From the NCBI GenBank assembly GCA_030018555.1, contig JASEHY010000078.1, positions 1 through 6,500 on the forward strand: 6,500 bases of DNA, in the 5' to 3' direction. Position 1 is the stretch's first letter. Each line of letters begins with the position of its first letter. Source of the stretch: Planctomycetota bacterium (GTDB taxonomy: Bacteria; Planctomycetota; MHYJ01; JACQXL01). A program made the position numbers and the translations under genes. The notes under the pieces are model-generated. The model searched no databases. It saw only the letters and a list, made by a program, of their open reading frames with translations, and was not told the origin of the DNA. Of this stretch, positions 4,656-6,500 are shown piece after piece.

Positions 4656-6500
4656 TTATTCCATCTTATATCTGCCGCCGGAATTGAAGAAGGTTATGCC
4701 GTTACTGCCGCCCCAGATGATAACCTCATCTGTGCCGCCTTTAGCAGGGTCGCTCCAGACACCGGTCTGATAGAGCCGTGCAGTCGGGGCATCTATTATT
4801 GTAGTAGGTTCTGTGGTATTATAAAGCGGGTTATAGATAGCACCGGCTGTTGAGACGCCGTCTCCACCCCAGATGAACATCTTATTCCCGGTCCAGACAG
4901 CGGTATGATACATCCTTGCAGATAGTGAACTGGTTATGCTTAAAGGAGTCCACAAATCAGCGTCAGGGTCATAGATGGCGCCGTCCGAGAGAGGAGCAGT
5001 TCCATTATAGCCGCCCCAGATAATCAGTTTCGTACGCCAGGGTTCACTACCGGGTCCAGTCCAGACATTAGAGAATCCCCATCGCTGGGAGGGCGCATTA
5101 GTTGTGCTTATCGGTTTCCAGATGTCTGCTGATATATCATAAAGACCGCCAGTGGTTCCACCGCCGTCGCCACCCCAGACAAGCATCTTGTTGCGCCACT
5201 CTTCAGTGCCTTCGCCTGTCCAGAAAGAGAGATGTTTAGAACGGACAGAAGGGGTCTTGATATGCGAGCCGTTCCTGAGGTTGTCTAATTGCCAGCCGGT
5301 TTTCCACTCATTAGTGAGAGGGTCATAAACGCCACCGTTTTTATAGGAAGAGGTGGATTTACCGCCCCAGATGAGCATCGTTGAGCCGGTCCAGATGGCG
5401 CTATGATAAGCCCTCGGTTCCGGAGCATTGGTCAGAGACATTGATGTCCAGGCATTAGATGACGGGTCATAGATGGCACCGGTGTTATAATAAGTAGTCC
5501 CTCCTTCAGATGCCTCAATTTTATCTATAAGAATCGTTACAGGACCCGGGTCTGTTGCGGCCTTCAGTCCTACTGACTTTAGTTCGGTTAATAATGCAGG
5601 ATTACACAAGGTAAGGGTTATGAATGTCCAGGCACCGGCATTTAAGGTGGTATTGATACTCAAGTCCTCAACCGTTGTTGCACAACCAGTAACAACTGCC
5701 ATCAGGAAACTTAAAACACCGCCCTGGAGATTATCTGACGCTTTGAGCCAGAAAGAAACCTTTGTTCTTGCTGAGATATTAAGCGAGGATGCAAGGTCAC
5801 GATATGCAATTAGTCCGGTTGCAAATGGAGAATCAATGTCAAGTTGTGCAGAGAAACTGCCTTCTTGTCTATCAGTAGAGGAGGTTGAGGTAACGGAGAT
5901 AGCGGTAGTAGTCCATGCTGTTTCACAATTATCTATTGTCTGTGTATCTGATGCGGCAACAGTATATCCGCCCCAGACAATCATTTTAGAACCTGTCCAG
6001 ATATCGCTATGAGAGGTTCGGCTTGCCGGCGCACCTGTAGTGGTAATCCCTGTCCAGGTATTAGCAGTCGGGCTATAGATACCGCCTGTATTTAAGGTGT
6101 TCTGCCCATCCCATCCACCCCAGCAAACCATTCCGATATTATCTGCCCAGATAGCGGTATGAGTCGTTCTTGAGAGTGGCGCTCCAGTAGTTGTCATACT
6201 TCCCCATGAAGTTAATGTGCCTGCCTCGTTAGAATAACTGCTGTTGCCACCTGTATTATAAGCTCTGACCTGGTAGTAATATGTAGTAGTCGGAGAAAGA
6301 GCGGTATTAGGATAAGAAGTTACACCGGCACCGACTTCGGCAATCTGGGTATATGTTCCGCCACTACCAACCTTACGCTCTATCTTGAAGCCGGTCTCAT
6401 TATCGGAATTATCTGACCAGAAGAGGTTTATCTGGGTTGCTGATATGACAGTAGCCGTGAGAGATGATGGTGCAGTGGGTGTCAGTGGTAGTGTAGTCGC
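4656..6500 (-). CDS. FN3 and kelch-propeller protein, 5' end beyond the window (partial)
   Basis: The frame is open to the window edge, giving 614 residues of the C-terminal part. Residues about 10-94 form a fibronectin type III domain (APSSLTAT, INLFWSDNSDNETGFKIER, then TTYYYQVRAYN). From about 98 onward seven kelch-like motifs end in WGG, each of the type APxxRxxHxxxWTGxxMxxWGG followed by GxIYDPxxNxW. The second blade is interrupted after GGYTV by about 150 residues (183-335), rich in beta-strand patterns such as TKVSFWLKAS, probably a carbohydrate-binding-like sandwich. The last blade ends with GGRYKME and lacks its W strand, which SWGSM at 99-102 could supply to close the ring. Such proteins are usually exported and bind ligands or surfaces, but the signal peptide would lie outside the window. 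An internal Met (codon at 6197) is not the start because homology continues upstream. It converges on fhs, so is transcribed independently. Confidence 0.85.
   Translation of the reverse strand, partial: ATTLPLTPTAPSSLTATVISATQINLFWSDNSDNETGFKIERKVGSGGTYTQIAEVGAGVTSYPNTALSPTTTYYYQVRAYNTGGNSSYSNEAGTLTSWGSMTTTGAPLSRTTHTAIWADNIGMVCWGGWDGQNTLNTGGIYSPTANTWTGITTTGAPASRTSHSDIWTGSKMIVWGGYTVAASDTQTIDNCETAWTTTAISVTSTSSTDRQEGSFSAQLDIDSPFATGLIAYRDLASSLNISARTKVSFWLKASDNLQGGVLSFLMAVVTGCATTVEDLSINTTLNAGAWTFITLTLCNPALLTELKSVGLKAATDPGPVTILIDKIEASEGGTTYYNTGAIYDPSSNAWTSMSLTNAPEPRAYHSAIWTGSTMLIWGGKSTSSYKNGGVYDPLTNEWKTGWQLDNLRNGSHIKTPSVRSKHLSFWTGEGTEEWRNKMLVWGGDGGGTTGGLYDISADIWKPISTTNAPSQRWGFSNVWTGPGSEPWRTKLIIWGGYNGTAPLSDGAIYDPDADLWTPLSITSSLSARMYHTAVWTGNKMFIWGGDGVSTAGAIYNPLYNTTEPTTIIDAPTARLYQTGVWSDPAKGGTDEVIIWGGSNGITFFNSGGRYKME

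Noticed and set aside
4534..4853. Short plus-strand open frames after fhs.
   Set aside because: They run across repeats and then antisense to the kelch gene. They have no convincing ribosome binding site or recognisable domain.
6195..6197. Met codon as the start of the kelch gene.
   Set aside because: The same frame continues upstream to the window edge and encodes a clear fibronectin type III domain, so the gene starts outside the window.
1..6500. CRISPR array, tRNA, rRNA, transposase or phage defence system.
   Set aside because: No regularly spaced repeats, tRNA-like folds, rRNA segments or matching protein motifs were seen. HicBA is the only accessory module that can be supported.

Overview
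This window most likely comes from the chromosome of an uncultivated, anaerobic bacterium that uses the Wood-Ljungdahl (reductive acetyl-CoA) pathway. The evidence is a co-directional cluster encoding a corrinoid iron-sulfur protein subunit (AcsD), the methyl-tetrahydrofolate:corrinoid protein methyltransferase (AcsE) and formate-tetrahydrofolate ligase (Fhs). All three resemble the acetogen (Moorella-type) proteins in length and motifs. I cannot name a phylum from sequence alone. The moderate GC content, degenerate repeats between genes and a large FN3/kelch surface-type protein would fit several candidate-phylum genomes.

Layout. Bases 1-129 hold no gene, only degenerate low-complexity sequence. 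A near-consensus sigma70-type promoter (130-158) is followed by an unusually structured 5' leader (about 166-304) and then acsD (313-1278). A small type II toxin-antitoxin pair, hicB-hicA (1356-1795), sits between acsD and acsE (1832-2623). A second structured leader (2631-2741) precedes fhs (2747-4537), whose product carries an N-terminal extension of about 34 residues encoded by hairpin-rich DNA. A 118-base spacer with TTGCGAATT iterations separates fhs from a convergent, 5'-truncated gene on the minus strand (4656-6500). That gene encodes one fibronectin type III domain followed by a seven-bladed kelch-type propeller with a roughly 150-residue insertion in its second blade.

How the genes work together. 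Fhs activates formate to 10-formyl-THF at the start of the methyl branch. AcsE transfers the finished methyl group from methyl-THF to the corrinoid iron-sulfur protein, of which AcsD is the small subunit. That protein then delivers the methyl group to acetyl-CoA synthase. The partner genes acsC, acsB, folD and metF are not in the window. HicBA has no metabolic role and looks like an inserted module. The kelch protein is on the opposite strand and is probably unrelated to the pathway.

The most interesting signal is non-coding. The leaders of acsD and fhs share one architecture: a GC hairpin ending in GGGAT, a 9-bp closing stem followed by AAC, an internal TGGCGC/GCGCCA pairing, CTA, the stem's return strand, then A-rich sequence and GGA at the ribosome binding site. 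Five of the nine closing base pairs differ between the two copies, and every change is compensated. This suggests either a cis-regulatory RNA shared by Wood-Ljungdahl genes or a family of palindromic mobile repeats. I match it to no riboswitch class I know.
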